Part shown: positions 62,187-63,127 of the stretch, piece by piece
Layout: every line of letters starts with the position of its first letter
How positions within the stretch are numbered: the first letter of the stretch is position 1
Made by a program: the position numbers and the translations under genes
Assembly: GCF_003937915.1 (NCBI RefSeq)
Contig: NZ_RHUM01000019.1
Coordinates: 1 to 63,127, forward strand
Source of the DNA: Erwinia sp. 198
Lineage (GTDB): Bacteria; Pseudomonadota; Gammaproteobacteria; Enterobacterales; Enterobacteriaceae
Direction of reading: 5' to 3'
DNA length: 63,127 nt
The notes under the pieces: generated by a model
Databases searched by the model: none
What the model was told of the DNA's origin: nothing
What the model saw: the letters and a program-made list of their open reading frames with translations, nothing else

Positions 62187-62921
62187 ATGTCTGATAAAAA
62201 AGCAAAGAGTGGAAAGAAAACCTCTCCAACGCCGCACGATCTGGCATTCAAGCAGTTCCTGACCCATCCCGATACCGCGCGGGATTTTATGCAGCGCCAT
62301 CTGGACGCCGGTCATAAAAAGCTGCCGCTGGTGATCCCGGTTTTATTCTATACCGGTCGGCGCAGCCCCTATCCTTACTCCACGCGCTGGCTGGATGAAT
62401 TTGCGGATCCTGTGCAGGCTGAAAAGCTCTATAGCGGTCATTTCCCCCTCGTCGACGTTACGGTTATACCTGACGGAGAGATCATGGAGCACCGCAGTAT
62501 GGCGGCCCTGACGCTTCTGCAAAAACATATCCACCAACGCGATCTGGCCGAGCTGCTGGATCGGCTGGCGGCGCTTCTGCTGAAGGAACATGTTACAGGA
62601 CAGCAGCTGGCATCGCTGATAAACTACCTCATACAGGCAGGCGAAACTTCAGACGCAGAGGCCTTTGTACGTGAACTGGCACAAAGGGTGCCGAAACATG
62701 AGGATGCACTGATGACCATCGCGCAACAGCTTGAACAAAAAGGCATTGAAAAAGGGCGGGCCGAGGGTATTCAGCTCGGCCGACAGGAAGGCAGATATGA
62801 AGGAAAACTCGAAGGCAAGCTTGAAGTAGCCGGCACTATGCTGAAAAACGGCCTCGATCGTAACACCGTGATGAAAATGACCGGTCTTAGCGAAGAAGAA
62901 CTGGCACGGATCAGGCATTAA
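62187..62921 (+). CDS. rpnA: Rpn-family protein with the nuclease core deleted
   Basis: 244 residues against about 300 for RpnA-type recombination-promoting nucleases. The start (HDLAFKQFLTHPDTARDFM) jumps in frame to QRHLDAGHKKLPLVIPVLFY. In E. coli RpnA these are separated by about 65 residues that carry the PD-(D/E)xK motifs (YSDVLW, LIEHQ). The rest is intact to the C-terminal FTGLSEEEL-type end, with an EGKLEGKLE coiled segment. Probably catalytically dead. The deletion endpoints share an MQ codon pair, suggesting slippage between short repeats. Confidence 0.85.
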   Translation: MSDKKAKSGKKTSPTPHDLAFKQFLTHPDTARDFMQRHLDAGHKKLPLVIPVLFYTGRRSPYPYSTRWLDEFADPVQAEKLYSGHFPLVDVTVIPDGEIMEHRSMAALTLLQKHIHQRDLAELLDRLAALLLKEHVTGQQLASLINYLIQAGETSDAEAFVRELAQRVPKHEDALMTIAQQLEQKGIEKGRAEGIQLGRQEGRYEGKLEGKLEVAGTMLKNGLDRNTVMKMTGLSEEELARIRH

Positions 62922-63041
62922 AGTAGCAGGTGTTGAAGCCTGGGTTACGATCGCTGCGGGTGCCGGAAAAATGTTCCTCTGTGGCCGCCTGTTCAATACT
63001 CCGGGCGGCGTCATTATATCTGACTCCGACGTATTGAAAAG

Positions 63042-63127
63042 GGCACTGTTGCAAAGATCTGGCGATGGTAAACTGATGCCATTGTTTAGTGGAAGGAGCA
63101 AGCACATGAACCCATTCAAAGGTCGAT
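63042..63127 (+). mobile_element. IS6-family (IS26-like) element, left end
   Basis: GGCACTGTTGCAAA at 63042-63055 is identical to the remembered IS26 terminal repeat. The 50 bases to the transposase ATG differ from IS26, so this is a relative. The element continues past the window edge. The 8 bases outside (TTGAAAAG) do not match those outside the end at base 103. Confidence 0.88.
63106..63127 (+). CDS. IS6-family transposase, N-terminal fragment
   Basis: Seven codons, MNPFKGR, the exact start of IS26-type transposases, with GGAAGGAG upstream. The rest lies outside the window. Confidence 0.85.

Overview
The window looks like most of a plasmid, or one plasmid contig, from an enterobacterium. 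It is probably from the Erwiniaceae (Pantoea/Erwinia-like). This rests on the RepFIB-type initiator with iterons, a SopA/SopB-type partition pair, a P1 Cre-like recombinase, and clear relatives of E. coli NlpC, YmjA, YciT, YbiU and RpnA next to accessory metabolic genes. Both edges lie inside IS6-family (IS26-like) elements: base 1 opens in the last codons of a transposase and the final bases hold the start of one. No tRNA, rRNA or CRISPR array was seen.

Layout. 1-9.0 kb: an IS6 end, a YciT-like DeoR regulator, decayed ybiU and papain-like protease genes, nlpC, ymjA, a chemotaxis receptor, the mesX-mesD methionine synthase pair, a GrpB remnant and an MDR-family reductase. 9.4-12.4 kb: a wrecked Tn3-family transposon. 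12.5-16.1 kb: sitABCD manganese/iron transporter behind adjacent Fur-like and MntR-like operators. 16.3-22.8 kb: a TetR regulator and a sugar/inositol-type catabolic operon (transporter, Gfo/Idh/MocA dehydrogenase, TIM-barrel isomerase) with a -24/-12 sigma-54 promoter, divergent from a sigma-54 activator. 22.9-23.9 kb: a membrane-anchored SDR. 24.2-30.1 kb: replication and partition. The origin has about 19 iterons, including two modules that each carry five iterons at 21-22 bp spacing followed by GATC-rich DNA. 30.4-32.5 kb: decayed genes.

32.5-42 kb: an orphan FixJ-type response regulator, then the most unusual locus. This is a tight five-gene operon on the minus strand: an MdfA-like exporter, a LuxE-like acyl-adenylating enzyme, an 802-residue fusion of a LuxC-type reductase to an EhpF-type adenylating domain, a second EhpF/PaaK-like adenylating enzyme, and a two-part GNAT protein. 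There is no luciferase and no phenazine core gene. The genes point to activation and reduction of a carboxylic acid to an aldehyde in an exported small molecule. A second Tn3 relic borders it.

42.1-54.5 kb: a two-component-controlled enzyme locus. On the minus strand lie an isochorismatase-family hydrolase, two XapX proteins, a lone receiver and a 1855-residue kinase/ATPase/histidine kinase. Divergent to it lie a YtcJ-like amidohydrolase, a DoxX protein, an MFS transporter and an alpha/beta hydrolase. A repeat-rich intergenic region separates the two arms. 54.6-63.1 kb: a GNAT, a LysR regulator, a small glycine-rich secreted protein, a GGDEF/EAL protein, a HAD dehalogenase-like protein, the Cre-like recombinase with a candidate 13-8-13 lox-like site upstream, an Rpn protein that has lost its catalytic core, and the start of an IS6 element.

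Protein identities come from reading motifs and remembered family sequences, with no database search. Start sites were moved where a better ribosome-binding site or operon overlap supported it.
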